Below are positions 9,481-18,805 of a stretch of DNA of 64,000 bases, one piece after another. Every line of letters begins with the position of its first letter. Position 1 is the first letter of the stretch. Made by a program: the position numbers and the translations under genes. The DNA comes from Pseudomonas purpurea. Lineage in GTDB: Bacteria > Pseudomonadota > Gammaproteobacteria > Pseudomonadales > Pseudomonadaceae. The stretch spans positions 248,001-312,000 of the forward strand of contig NZ_CP150918.1 of NCBI RefSeq assembly GCF_039908635.1, in the 5' to 3' direction. The notes beneath the pieces were generated by a model. The model did no database searches and was not told where the DNA came from. It saw only the letters and a list, made by a program, of their open reading frames with translations.

Positions 9481-9508
9481 CTAGTGCAGACGCCACCAAC
9501 CCAGCCCA

Positions 9509-10135
9509 CTACCCCTTACGCCAGACACTCGCCAACCAAGGCTGCTGATCCCTCGGCAGCCCGGCCGGTCGATAGTAATGCTCCAACTCGACAAACCCTG
9601 CGGCCGTCAGCAGTTCCTGCCACGCTGTCAGATCGTGATAAGCCCCAAAGCGCGGGCCATTCCAGCCTTCACGGTTGTCCCCACGCGGATTTGAACTGAA
9701 CAACACACCGCCCGGTTTCAATGCCCCGTGCAACTGCTTCAGCACCCGAGGCAATTCCTGAGCAGGAACATGAAACAACACCGCGTTGGCGAAGATTCCG
9801 TCGAAGCGTTCGGCCGGCAAATCGAGCTTGAGGAAGTCCTGCTGCCAGACTTCACAACCGCTGTCCTCGCGGGCCATTTGGGCAAACCGTTCCGAGCCAT
9901 CGAGGCCGATGGCGGTGTGGCCCATGCGGGTGAAGGTTTGCAGGTCGCGGCCGGGGCCGCAGCCAAAATCGAGCACGGTGAAGGGCGGTGAGCCCTGAAT
10001 ATGCCGCAACAGCGCGTCGATGTTCTGGCTGACGTCATGATCGCGGGTGCCTTCGCGGAAATCTTCGGCCACTTGGTTGTAGTGGCCCAGCGTGGTTGTG
10101 GTGATCTGTTCGAGGTCGTCGGCGGTGTGTTTCAT
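9509..10135 (-). CDS. Class I SAM-dependent methyltransferase
   Basis: Cytoplasmic methyltransferase of 208 residues. Motif I is VLDFGCGPGRDLQTF, motif II follows in AIGLDGSERFAQMA, and the late motif LKPGGVLFSSNPRGDN is present; this is the Methyltransf_11/25 fold. The start is taken as the ATG at 10135 (MKHTADDLEQ) because the longer frame would use a TTG. The substrate is unknown. It is a lone gene, divergent from the first Rhs gene, with about 144 bases between them. Confidence 0.85.
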   Translation of the reverse strand: MKHTADDLEQITTTTLGHYNQVAEDFREGTRDHDVSQNIDALLRHIQGSPPFTVLDFGCGPGRDLQTFTRMGHTAIGLDGSERFAQMAREDSGCEVWQQDFLKLDLPAERFDGIFANAVLFHVPAQELPRVLKQLHGALKPGGVLFSSNPRGDNREGWNGPRFGAYHDLTAWQELLTAAGFVELEHYYRPAGLPRDQQPWLASVWRKG

Positions 10136-10203
10136 GATCGGCTGCGCAGGCAAGGGAGATGGGCCGACTATAGGCGCTTTTGCGCCGTTGATTAACCGTC
10201 GTA

Positions 10204-10496
10204 CCTGTTACTTCTAACAGTATCGGCCCGACGAAAAAGCGCTCACTCTGCGCAAGGTTCAAGCGAGTGAGGGAGCGCGATGACCGTCCAGGTTTCTCAC
10301 CACACCGCCACACCGACGTTGTCGGTCACGGACCCTCGTGGGCTGGCGATCCGCAGCGTGGGGTACTGCCGTCAGCGTGTCGAGCAAGCCATGGATGCGC
10401 GGATTACCCGGCAGCGCTTCGATGCGGCGGGGCGTTTGATTGCTTCGTGGGATCCGCGGTTGTGGGGGATGGCGCCCAGGCCGAATCTGGCGACCG
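10204..10496 (+). repeat. Duplicated 5' region of rhs gene, copy 1
   Basis: Direct repeat of 13205-13497, offset 3001 bases. The first 187 coding bases (10280-10466) are identical in both copies and the 75 bases upstream differ at only a few positions, while the rest of the two genes has diverged clearly. This is the footprint of recent duplication or gene conversion limited to the promoter and the N-terminal codons. Confidence 0.9.
10205..10220. promoter_or_regulatory. Dyad upstream of rhs copy 1
   Basis: Perfect inverted repeat CTGTTA-CTTC-TAACAG, 60 bases before the start codon. It is nearly preserved ahead of the second Rhs gene (13206-13221, one mismatch). It could be an operator; no regulator gene is adjacent. 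Confidence 0.4.
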
Positions 10497-13075
10497 CCTA
10501 CGGCTTGACAGGCAAGAGCCTTTTGACCGACAGCGTCGATGCGGGTTGGCAATTGAGCCTGGCGGATGAAACCGGTTCGGTATGCTCTGTATGGAATAGC
10601 CGAGGCAGTCAGCGTCACATCCGGTTCGATGGACAAGTGCGACCGACTGAAGTCAAAGAGTGGACGGTCGAGGAGCGACCTTGTGTGGTTGAGCGCCTCA
10701 CTTACGCAGACGCCAGTGAGCAGAATGCTGTTCACAACCAGTGTGGTCAGTTGACTCGCCATGATGACCCGGCAGGTACTCAGCGGTTTCCCGAGTACGC
10801 AATTAACGGTCAAACGCTCTCGGAGCAACGGCAATTTTTGCTCAGCCTGGATCGACCCGACTGGTTGCCCGATAGCAATGCGCGTGACGCATTGCTGGAA
10901 AAACGCTGCTACATCAGCACTCAGGTTTACACCGCATCAGGGGAGGTGCAGCGGCAGACGGATGCAATGGACAACACCCGGGTATTTACCCATACGCTGG
11001 CGGGACACCTGAAGACAGTTCGACTGCAACTCGCAGACTCTTCAGCGTCGCCCAGGTTGTTGCTCAGCAACATTCGTTACAACGTTTTCGGTCAGGTTGA
11101 AAGTGAAGTCGCTGGCAACGGTGTGAAGACCTTCGTTCAATACGCCTCCGACGATGGGCGACTGACCCGACTGCGGCTCTGCGACCCTGTCGGTAAACCG
11201 TTTCAAGACCTCTACTATGACTACGACCCTGTCGGCAACATTCGCCGTATCGAAGACCGCGCTCAATCCGTTCGGTACTTCAAGAATCAAGAAATCGAGC
11301 CGGTCAGCAGCTTCCACTATGACAGCCTCTATCAACTGGTCGAAGCCAGTGGACGGGAAGTCAACACACCGAGCTATGGCCCTGCGTTGCCAGTGATGCA
11401 GCCGTCGCCGCTGGACCCTGATCAACTGCGCCGCTACTCCCAGACGTTCGACTATGACCGGGCCGGAAATCTACAGGGCCGGCACCACAGTGGCACGCAC
11501 ACCTTCGCCATGTTTACCTCAAGCAACAGTAACCGCAGCCTTGCCCGGCATGAGGACGGTTCGTTGCCCGATGAGCAAGAAATCTTCAACGGCTTCGATG
11601 CATGCGGCAATCAGCGGCAGCTTCTGCGCGGCCAGGCAATGAATTGGGACGCGCGTAATCAGTTGCGTGAAGTGACGCTGGTGGCGCGTGGCGATGGGCC
11701 GCCTGACGTCGAGCAATATGCCTATGACCGCCCTGGCCATCGTCTGCGCAAAGTCAGGCTTACACAGACACGCAGTCGTACATTGCTGGGTGAAGTTCGT
11801 TATCTGCCGGGACTGGAAGTGTATTGCAACACGGCCAACGACGAGGAACGCCACGTCATCAGCGTCGAGGCTGGACGCAGTAGTGTGCGAGTGTTGCATT
11901 GGCCGGGAGAACGACCCAAAGGGCTCAGCAACAACCTGGTGCGCTTCAACTTCCGCGATCACCTCGGCTCAAGCAGCCTGGAACTGGATGAAGACGCCGG
12001 GGTGCTGAGTCAGGAAAGTTATTACCCGTTTGGCGGGACGGCGTGGTGGGTGGGGAAAAATGCTACCGAGGCCACCTACAGGACTATTCGTTATTCGGGT
12101 AAAGAGCGGGATGCGACGGGGCTTTATTATTATGGGTATCGGTATTACGCGCCTTGGTTGCAGCGGTGGGTGAGTCCGGATCCGGCGGGGAACGTAGACG
12201 GTCCGAATCTTTATCAAATGGTGGGAAACAACCCACTCAATTACTACGACGGGCAAGGCACTTTAAAGATCCCGCTGGATATTTTTATTGCCGATATCGT
12301 CAATCCTGTCGCCAAAACTATTGGCACGGGATGGTTCGAGGAGCTGGTCTGGGACAACAAGAGGAGTACCTTCGTGAGTGCCGGGTCAGTTTTTGGTCGA
12401 GGAATGAAGGTGTTCGAGGGCGAAAATCCTGAGTGGTACCCGTCCCCGTTCGGGCATGCGATTGCCCTTTTTCGCGATCAAAACAGTAAGCTTCGTCTGT
12501 TTGCCAATATGTACTTTCAGCACATGGGCATGCAGCCCGACATGGGGCTGCCAGAGTTCGCCGGGCGTTTGAAAGTCGATCAGCATGATTCATCAAAGTT
12601 CATCATCGACAATCATTCTGGACACTACAAACCCGAATCCTCTATCGACGTAGCGTCGATGATTCGTGAGTTCGCTCCAGGACAGCAGTCGGTCAGTTAC
12701 GTCCCAGTACCCGAGAGCGCGTCATTTGAATCAACTCTTCGATCAAACATTGCCTCGCCCGAGGAATACTCACGCCTTGTAAATGCGTTCAAGCATGATT
12801 TCCCAGGTTTGATCGGGTACCTGAAAGAACAGGGTGTGTGGGACGCCGCTAAAGAGCGTTGGGGCAGTAACGAAGGTATGAATGTCATCTTCAAAATGGA
12901 TGCGACAGGCCTGACGGCCGAGCAGATCTATAGAAACGAGGCCGAGTCGAAACGGGCCGAACGATTGGCAGAACCCATGCGACCCACCGCGAGTGCCGCC
13001 AGAGCCGAACAGCCACTCCCTCCGGCAAGAAGCACGCGGCCTTCAATATTCCGATCCTGTTTTGCTGGGCGTTGA
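10280..13075 (+). CDS. Rhs/TccC-like toxin protein 1 (Tc toxin C component type)
   Basis: A 931-residue YD-repeat protein. The N-terminus (TPTLSVTDPRGLAIRSVGY, then DARITRQRFDAAGRLIASWDPRL) matches the start typical of TccC proteins, the C component of insecticidal Tc complexes. YD repeats fill the middle (DYDPVGNIRRIED, FDYDRAGNLQGRH), and the Rhs core ends with RYSGKERDATGLYYYGYRYY and LYQMVGNNP near residue 650. The remaining 275 residues are a variable tip with NHSGHYKPESS near residue 775 and a basic Pro/Arg-rich end. The start ATG has GAGGGAG seven bases upstream. No TcA or TcB gene is in the window. The tip activity is unknown. Confidence 0.85.
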   Translation: MTVQVSHHTATPTLSVTDPRGLAIRSVGYCRQRVEQAMDARITRQRFDAAGRLIASWDPRLWGMAPRPNLATAYGLTGKSLLTDSVDAGWQLSLADETGSVCSVWNSRGSQRHIRFDGQVRPTEVKEWTVEERPCVVERLTYADASEQNAVHNQCGQLTRHDDPAGTQRFPEYAINGQTLSEQRQFLLSLDRPDWLPDSNARDALLEKRCYISTQVYTASGEVQRQTDAMDNTRVFTHTLAGHLKTVRLQLADSSASPRLLLSNIRYNVFGQVESEVAGNGVKTFVQYASDDGRLTRLRLCDPVGKPFQDLYYDYDPVGNIRRIEDRAQSVRYFKNQEIEPVSSFHYDSLYQLVEASGREVNTPSYGPALPVMQPSPLDPDQLRRYSQTFDYDRAGNLQGRHHSGTHTFAMFTSSNSNRSLARHEDGSLPDEQEIFNGFDACGNQRQLLRGQAMNWDARNQLREVTLVARGDGPPDVEQYAYDRPGHRLRKVRLTQTRSRTLLGEVRYLPGLEVYCNTANDEERHVISVEAGRSSVRVLHWPGERPKGLSNNLVRFNFRDHLGSSSLELDEDAGVLSQESYYPFGGTAWWVGKNATEATYRTIRYSGKERDATGLYYYGYRYYAPWLQRWVSPDPAGNVDGPNLYQMVGNNPLNYYDGQGTLKIPLDIFIADIVNPVAKTIGTGWFEELVWDNKRSTFVSAGSVFGRGMKVFEGENPEWYPSPFGHAIALFRDQNSKLRLFANMYFQHMGMQPDMGLPEFAGRLKVDQHDSSKFIIDNHSGHYKPESSIDVASMIREFAPGQQSVSYVPVPESASFESTLRSNIASPEEYSRLVNAFKHDFPGLIGYLKEQGVWDAAKERWGSNEGMNVIFKMDATGLTAEQIYRNEAESKRAERLAEPMRPTASAARAEQPLPPARSTRPSIFRSCFAGR

Positions 13076-13085
13076 GGGGCGGTAG

Positions 13086-13178
13086 TCAGCGCTTATTCGA
13101 CCCCCGCGCCAACCGATCACCACCCAACTGAATCACCGCCACCAGGGTGATGGTGAAACCGCCATCGGCTCCCGGTAA
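13086..13178 (-). pseudogene. metI 3'-end remnant between the two rhs genes
   Basis: Read on the minus strand, this fragment ends in [15 protein letters not shown] and a stop; the intact MetI downstream ends in [15 protein letters not shown]. The upstream part of the remnant matches metI again but lacks 135 bases present in the intact gene (16117-16251), with the joint at a CACCAG direct repeat. It marks a tandem duplication that copied the rhs gene together with the end of metI. Confidence 0.85.
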
Positions 13179-13204
13179 CTACGCATTCTTGATCCTCTGT
13201 CGCA

Positions 13205-13497
13205 CCTGTTACTTCTTACAGTATCGGCCAGACGAAAAAGCGCTCACTCTGCGCAAGGTTCAAGCGAGCGAGGGAGCGCGATGACCGTCCAGGTTTCTCA
13301 CCACACCGCCACACCGACGTTGTCGGTCACGGACCCTCGTGGGCTGGCGATCCGCAGCGTGGGGTACTGCCGTCAGCGTGTCGAGCAAGCCATGGATGCG
13401 CGGATTACCCGGCAGCGCTTCGATGCGGCGGGGCGTTTGATTGCTTCGTGGGATCCGCGGTTGTGGGAGATGGCGCCTAGGCCCAATCTGGCGACCA
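13205..13497 (+). repeat. Duplicated 5' region of rhs gene, copy 2
   Basis: Second copy of the repeat at 10204-10496. It starts just after the metI scar, covers the dyad, the Shine-Dalgarno sequence and the first 70 or so codons, and stops where the two proteins begin to differ (ATAYGL versus ATTHTL). Confidence 0.9.
13206..13221. promoter_or_regulatory. Dyad upstream of rhs copy 2
   Basis: CTGTTA-CTTC-TTACAG, the counterpart of the perfect dyad at 10205-10220 with one changed base in the right arm. It has the same distance to the start codon. Confidence 0.35.
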
Positions 13498-16028
13498 CTC
13501 ATACGCTGTCCGGCACTGCGCTGCTGACCGACAGTGTCGACGGCGGCTGGCAGTTGAGCTTGCTGGGCGAGACGGGCCAGTCGCGGTCGGGGTGGGACGG
13601 ACGCGGCAGTCAGCGTCACACCGAGTACGACGGGTTGCAGCGCCCGGTGGTGATCACGGAGCAGGCCAGTGACGGACCTGCGCGAATCGTTGATCGACTG
13701 ACCTATGGCAGTTCGGATGAAGCGTTCGCTGAACACAACCAGTGCGGGCAAGTGATCCGCCACGATGACCCTGCCGGTTCTCAAGTCTTCGCCGATTATG
13801 GCCTCCATGGCTTGGCACTGAGCGAAGATCGGCGGGTACTCTCGGACCTGGAAACGCCGGACTGGCCGCTGGCAATCGACGCTCGGGATGCCTTGTTGGA
13901 ACCGCAGTCGTTCATCACGACGCACACCTACAACCCGACGGGTGAGATCCGGGTTCAGACGGATGCAAAACACAACCTCAGAACCTTCTCCCACACCGTC
14001 GCGGGAGAGCTCAAGGGTGTCTGGCTGAAACAGGCAGCGGCCGAAGAGCCGCATGTGCTGGTCAGCAATATTCATTACAACGCCTTTGGCCAGATCGACA
14101 GCGAAACGGCTGGCAACGGGGTGGTGACCACATCCGAGTATGGCGTCGACGATGGTCGCCTGATCAGGTTGGTGGCCGGTCTGGCACAGCAAAAGCCGTT
14201 GCAGGATCTGAATTACACCTATGACCCCGTGGGTAATATCGTCGAGTTGCAAGACCGCTCCCGGAGCGTCGGGCATTTCAACAACCAGCGCATCGAACCG
14301 GTCAGCCACTACCGCTACGACAGTCTGTCGCAACTGGTCGAAGCCAAAGGCTGGGAGGTCAGCGCCCCGAGCCATGGGCCTGCGCTGCCGGGGTTAGTAC
14401 CGACGCCACTGGACCCCAACCAACTGCGCACTTACACCCAGACCTTCGACTATGACCGGGCGGGCAACCTGATCACCCGTCACCACAGCGACGCTCCGGG
14501 CTTCTCGATGTTCACCGCCAGCGCCAGTAACCGCAGCCTCGGCCAACGAGACGACGGCGGCTTGCCGGGGGAGGCCGACATCGCCCAAGGCTTCGATGCC
14601 AACGGCAATCAACTGGCGTTGCAACGCGGACAAGCGATGCGTTGGGACACCCGTAATCAGTTGAGCCGGGTGACCTTGGTCCAGCGTGATGACGGCCCCG
14701 ATGATGACGAACGTTACGTCTACGACCGCCCCGGCCATCGCCTGCGCAAAGTCACCCTGACGCAAACCGGCGCCCGAACCCTGCAAGCCGAAGTGCGTTA
14801 TCTACCGGGGCTGGAAATTCACCGGGATGCCGACGGTGAAGAACACCATGTCATCAGCCTGGAAGCCGGTCGCAGCAGCGTGCGGGTGTTGCATTGGCCC
14901 ACGTCTGCACCGCAGGGCATCGACAACAATCAACGGCGCTACAGCCTGAGTGATCATCTGGGGTCCAGCACTCTGGAGCTGGATGATCAGGCCGGTGTGC
15001 TGACGCAGGAACACTATTACGCCTTCGGGGGCACGGCGTGTTGGGCGGGTAAAAGTGCCTTGGTGGCGAAGTACAAGAGCATTCGGTATTCGGGGAAAGA
15101 GCGGGATGCGACGGGGTTGTATTACTACGGGTATCGGTATTACGCGCCGTGGTTGCAGCGGTGGGTGAGTGCGGATCCTCTTGGAGTTTTCGATGGGCTA
15201 AATATTTATCGATCTTTCAAGAATAGCCCTGTCGTATTTTTTGACTCCGAAGGTACAGTTGTTTTGCATTTTTCGAAGGTGTGGTCCGGTTCCGATGAAC
15301 TGACTCAGTCCAAGGTTGTTGTGAACTATGAAATCCCAGAAATGCGCCCAGGCACTCATCTTGCTTATTATCTTGAACGGTCGCGACCGGGTAATAGTTT
15401 TTCTGGGATAGTAAGTGTTATACCGTTTCCGACTGAGGATGATCCTGATGGCGTGGCTGATAATGACCTTGGTGGCGTGGTTGATATTTATCCTTTGAGT
15501 GTGGATTCGCGAATAGGCATGCCTGAATGGCAATCCCCTTATGAGGGCTCTGTCCACGACGGAAGAGCTCCAATAGAGCATAATAGCCAGGTCAGTGGAC
15601 AACTGACCTCACATGAGCAAATGGTAAAGGTTTTTTTGAGGGACGAGTCTTTAGCAGTAGGATTTACATTAAATGATGTTCGAAATCTTCCATCACTTTC
15701 AGTGGAAGGATATCGAGGGGTGTCTGCAGTAGTTGGAATGTCAAGGTCGTTGAATCAGGGAAAGACTTTAAGCGTTTCAAATACTTTTGAAACAGTTGGG
15801 GGCGGTAGAGATGACTATAGCAGGGCGAGCAAATTGTCTATGGATCCCCGCAATGGGGTTAAAGCATTTCCAGAGCTGTCAACTGAAGTGAAAAGAGGCT
15901 TGCTGGGTATGTTTTCAAAGCTCAGTGATGCCTTGGGTGATAATTCCTTGTCTTTCAAGGAGATGTTTGAGGCCGAACTTTTAAGGCCGGAGTTACAAGT
16001 GCGACGCAAGTTAAGTTTAGTGGCGTAA
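13281..16028 (+). CDS. Rhs/TccC-like toxin protein 2 (Tc toxin C component type)
   Basis: A 915-residue paralogue of the upstream gene with the same N-terminus, YD-repeat body and Rhs core (RYSGKERDATGLYYYGYRYY; LNIYRSFKNSPVVFFDSEG near residue 640-655). The tip from about residue 655 on is unrelated to that of protein 1 and is encoded by clearly AT-richer DNA (15185-16020) with codons such as TTA, ATA and AGT that are rare in the rest of the gene. It has no cysteine-rich or transmembrane feature and no catalytic motif I recognise. No immunity gene follows, as expected for Tc-type toxins rather than contact toxins. No TcA or TcB gene is in the window. Confidence 0.85.
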   Translation: MTVQVSHHTATPTLSVTDPRGLAIRSVGYCRQRVEQAMDARITRQRFDAAGRLIASWDPRLWEMAPRPNLATTHTLSGTALLTDSVDGGWQLSLLGETGQSRSGWDGRGSQRHTEYDGLQRPVVITEQASDGPARIVDRLTYGSSDEAFAEHNQCGQVIRHDDPAGSQVFADYGLHGLALSEDRRVLSDLETPDWPLAIDARDALLEPQSFITTHTYNPTGEIRVQTDAKHNLRTFSHTVAGELKGVWLKQAAAEEPHVLVSNIHYNAFGQIDSETAGNGVVTTSEYGVDDGRLIRLVAGLAQQKPLQDLNYTYDPVGNIVELQDRSRSVGHFNNQRIEPVSHYRYDSLSQLVEAKGWEVSAPSHGPALPGLVPTPLDPNQLRTYTQTFDYDRAGNLITRHHSDAPGFSMFTASASNRSLGQRDDGGLPGEADIAQGFDANGNQLALQRGQAMRWDTRNQLSRVTLVQRDDGPDDDERYVYDRPGHRLRKVTLTQTGARTLQAEVRYLPGLEIHRDADGEEHHVISLEAGRSSVRVLHWPTSAPQGIDNNQRRYSLSDHLGSSTLELDDQAGVLTQEHYYAFGGTACWAGKSALVAKYKSIRYSGKERDATGLYYYGYRYYAPWLQRWVSADPLGVFDGLNIYRSFKNSPVVFFDSEGTVVLHFSKVWSGSDELTQSKVVVNYEIPEMRPGTHLAYYLERSRPGNSFSGIVSVIPFPTEDDPDGVADNDLGGVVDIYPLSVDSRIGMPEWQSPYEGSVHDGRAPIEHNSQVSGQLTSHEQMVKVFLRDESLAVGFTLNDVRNLPSLSVEGYRGVSAVVGMSRSLNQGKTLSVSNTFETVGGGRDDYSRASKLSMDPRNGVKAFPELSTEVKRGLLGMFSKLSDALGDNSLSFKEMFEAELLRPELQVRRKLSLVA

Positions 16029-16056
16029 GAGATGAATCGCTGAGCTCAGGTCTAGT

Positions 16057-16701
16057 TCAACGTTTATTAAACACCCGTGCCAACCGATCCCCACCCAACT
16101 GAATCACCGCCACCAGCAGCACCAGCAACACAATCACCGTCAGCATGATCTGGCTATCAAAGCGCTGATACCCGTAGCGGTACGCGATATCGCCCAAGCC
16201 ACCGGCGCCAATCGCGCCGGCCATGGCCGAGGAGTTGATCATGGTCACCAGGGTGATGGTGAAGCCGCCAACGATCCCCGGCAGCGCCTCGGGCAACAGC
16301 ACATGCCAGACGATGTGCCAGCGTCGGCAACCCATCGCCTGTGCCGCTTCGATCAAGCCGTGGTCGACCTCGCGCAAGCTGACTTCGGCGATGCGCGCAA
16401 AGAACGGCGTGGCGGCGATGGTCAGCGGGACCACGGCGGCCCACACGCCGTAAGTGGTGCCGACGATCAGCCGAGTGAAGGGAATCAGCGCGACCATCAG
16501 AATCAGAAACGGGATCGAGCGGAACAGGTTCACGAAGACGCCCAGTGCGCGGTTCAGCGTCGGTGCTTCGAAGATCCCGCCCTTGGAACTGGTGACCAGA
16601 ATCACCGCCAGCGGAATGCCCGCCAGCAGCGCGATCAGTGATGACACGCCGACCATCAGGAAGGTGTCGATGAACCCTTGAAGCAATCGATCAAACCACA
16701 T
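16057..16701 (-). CDS. metI: Methionine ABC transporter permease
   Basis: Inner-membrane permease of the D/L-methionine importer, 214 residues, normal length. It opens with [21 protein letters not shown], has five expected spans, and the EAA-type loop in [20 protein letters not shown] docks on MetN. The start lies 11 bases inside the metN end. The gene is intact, but a decayed copy of its 3' end lies at 13086-13178 behind the first Rhs gene. Confidence 0.95.
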   Translation of the reverse strand: MWFDRLLQGFIDTFLMVGVSSLIALLAGIPLAVILVTSSKGGIFEAPTLNRALGVFVNLFRSIPFLILMVALIPFTRLIVGTTYGVWAAVVPLTIAATPFFARIAEVSLREVDHGLIEAAQAMGCRRWHIVWHVLLPEALPGIVGGFTITLVTMINSSAMAGAIGAGGLGDIAYRYGYQRFDSQIMLTVIVLLVLLVAVIQLGGDRLARVFNKR

Positions 16702-17815
16702 AACCCAGCACCTCCACGTGTTGTGCCCAGTGTTCGGCGCGTTGGCGCAATGCCTCGGCGTCCAGTGACGAGCCGCTCACCGCCAGCAGCAACTGCCCGA
16801 GGGCATGCCCCTGAATCCGCTCGACGCCGCCGTGCAGCAAGCGCACACGTGCGCCGAGGGCGCTGAACAGCGCCGCCAGGTCCGGCTCATCCTGGCGGCT
16901 GCCGGTGAACTGCAAGCGCAGCACCACGGCGGCTTCCGATGATTGCGGCTGTGCCTGCAAACGGTTTTGCAGCTCTTGCGGCAGTGCGTGTTGCAGTGGC
17001 GCGAGCAGGGTTTTGCTGACCTCGTGCTGCGGGTTGCCAAACACTTCCCACACCGGCCCTTGCTCGACGATCCGCCCGTGTTCGAGCACCACCACCCGGT
17101 CACAGATATCGCGGATCACCGCCATTTCATGGGTGATCAAAATGATCGTCAGCCCCAGGCGCTGATTGATCTCGCGCAGCAGGCCGAGGATCGACTGAGT
17201 GGTCTCTGGGTCCAGCGCCGAAGTGGCTTCGTCGCAGAGCAGAATCGCCGGGTCGTGCACCAGCGCCCGGGCGATGCCGACGCGTTGTTTTTGCCCGCCC
17301 GAAAGCTGCGCCGGGTAGGCCTTGTGTTTCTCTTGCAGGCCGACCAATTCCAGCAGTTCGCGGACTTTGTGCTGGCGTTTTTCCTTGGGCACGCCCGCTA
17401 CTTTCAGCGGCAACTCGACGTTCTGCCACACGGTCTTGGCCGACATCAGGTTGAAGTGCTGGAAGATCATGCCGATGCGCCGCCGCAGCGCCACCAGGCG
17501 ATCCTCATCGAACTCGCCGATGTCCACCTGATCGATCAGCACCCGGCCGCTGCTCGGTTGTTCGAGGCGGTTGATGGTGCGGATCAGCGATGACTTGCCC
17601 GCACCGCTGCGCCCGATAATGCCGAACACTTCGCCGCGCCGGATCGCCAGGTCGATGCCATGCAGCGCCGCGACCGGGCCTTGCTGGCCGTTGTAGGTTT
17701 TGCCCAGGCCGATAAAACGCACGTGGGCACGGTTCAGTTCCGGGTGCAGTTCGGTCTGTTGTGCGCTGCGAGGCGCGGGTGTTTGCAGTCGAAGCGAGGC
17801 GTTGGCGGCATTCAT
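16691..17815 (-). CDS. metN: Methionine ABC transporter ATP-binding protein
   Basis: ATPase of the methionine importer, 374 residues. Walker A GRSGAGKS is at 68-75, signature LSGGQ at 171-175, and Walker B ILLCDEAT at 190-197. A C-terminal NIL (ACT-like) domain, about residues 285-370, is the methionine-sensing regulatory module of MetN. The N-terminus is about 30 residues longer than in short MetN proteins ([15 protein letters not shown]). It overlaps metI, and metQ ends upstream with only two bases between, so this is one operon in the order metQ-metN-metI. Confidence 0.94.
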   Translation of the reverse strand: MNAANASLRLQTPAPRSAQQTELHPELNRAHVRFIGLGKTYNGQQGPVAALHGIDLAIRRGEVFGIIGRSGAGKSSLIRTINRLEQPSSGRVLIDQVDIGEFDEDRLVALRRRIGMIFQHFNLMSAKTVWQNVELPLKVAGVPKEKRQHKVRELLELVGLQEKHKAYPAQLSGGQKQRVGIARALVHDPAILLCDEATSALDPETTQSILGLLREINQRLGLTIILITHEMAVIRDICDRVVVLEHGRIVEQGPVWEVFGNPQHEVSKTLLAPLQHALPQELQNRLQAQPQSSEAAVVLRLQFTGSRQDEPDLAALFSALGARVRLLHGGVERIQGHALGQLLLAVSGSSLDAEALRQRAEHWAQHVEVLGYVV

Positions 17816-17817
17816 GG

Positions 17818-18627
17818 TTAACCTTCCCAGCCTGCTTGATAGAGCTTGCCATGGGCTTTATCCAGGGCAGCGCGGACCACCGGCGAGTGCTGGTAGATGT
17901 CGACAAACCGGATCAGGCGCGGATCGGTTTTGCTCTTTGGCTGGATCACGAACTGGATCACGTATTCCTTGTGATCGAGGCCGTCGAACAGCAGTGCCGA
18001 GGTGGCGTCGAAGGTTTTCGCCAGGCGAATGTAGGCCGGGTAGCCTTGCACCAGATCGGCGTCGTCATACGCGCGCACCAGTTGCACGGCTTCAACCTGG
18101 AGGATTTTGATTTTCTTCGGGTTGGCGACGATGTCGTCCTCGGTGGCCTTGTAGCCGACCCCCGGTTTGAGGGTGATCAGCCCGGCCTTGGCCAGCAGTT
18201 GCAAGCCGCGCCCGCTGTTGATCGGGTCGTTGGCGATGGCCACGTTGGCGCCTTGCGGGAGCTCATCGAAGCTTTTGTATTTTTTCGAGTACAGGCCGAC
18301 GTTGTTGATAATGCCCGGCGCGAACGGCACCAGGTCAAAACCGGCGGCGGCCTTGGCGTTTTCCAGGAACGGGATGTGCTGGAAGTAGTTCACATCGATG
18401 TCACCCGAGGCCAGGCTGACATTCGGGGCGATCCAGTCGCTGAATTCCACCAGTTCGACTTTCAGGCCTTGCTTGCCAGCCTCTTCGACGGCGGCTTCCA
18501 GCGGGATGGCGAAGGCCGCGGTGGTGCCGACCTTGAGCGGGGCGTCGGCGGCGAAGGTCACGGAACTGAAGAGGCCGAGGGCCAGGGCCAGTGCTTTGAC
18601 TGGGTGGGTTAACAGTTTCTTGGTCAT
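17818..18627 (-). CDS. metQ: Methionine ABC transporter substrate-binding protein (NlpA/MetQ family)
   Basis: Periplasmic binding protein of the MetQ/NlpA family, 269 residues from the ATG at 18627. That start ([19 protein letters not shown]) is preferred over a TTG 18 bases upstream because a GGAAG sequence lies at a usable distance. The signal ends around [10 protein letters not shown] with no lipobox cysteine, so the protein is likely soluble rather than a lipoprotein. The family motif region around [12 protein letters not shown] is present. It is the first gene of the metQNI operon and follows the DszA-like gene after a REP. Confidence 0.9.
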   Translation of the reverse strand: MTKKLLTHPVKALALALGLFSSVTFAADAPLKVGTTAAFAIPLEAAVEEAGKQGLKVELVEFSDWIAPNVSLASGDIDVNYFQHIPFLENAKAAAGFDLVPFAPGIINNVGLYSKKYKSFDELPQGANVAIANDPINSGRGLQLLAKAGLITLKPGVGYKATEDDIVANPKKIKILQVEAVQLVRAYDDADLVQGYPAYIRLAKTFDATSALLFDGLDHKEYVIQFVIQPKSKTDPRLIRFVDIYQHSPVVRAALDKAHGKLYQAGWEG

Positions 18628-18667
18628 GGTGGTTCTTCCAGTCAATTATTTAATGTGTGTGCGCATT

Positions 18668-18802
18668 TTGTGGCGAGGGAGCTTGCTCCCGCTGGGCTGC
18701 GAAGCGGCCCCAAAGCCATTCAATGAGGTGTGCCAGATAAAACCGGTAAGTAGGTTTTGCGACTGCTGCGCAGCCGAGCGGGAGCAAGCTCCCTCGCCAC
18801 AG
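18668..18802. repeat. REP doublet
   Basis: Arms TTGTGGCGAGGGAGCTTGCT and AGCAAGCTCCCTCGCCACAG enclose about 95 bases between the monooxygenase stop and metQ. Both neighbouring genes run on the minus strand, so it splits transcripts or protects the 3' end of the upstream one. Confidence 0.85.
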
Positions 18803-18805
18803 GAA

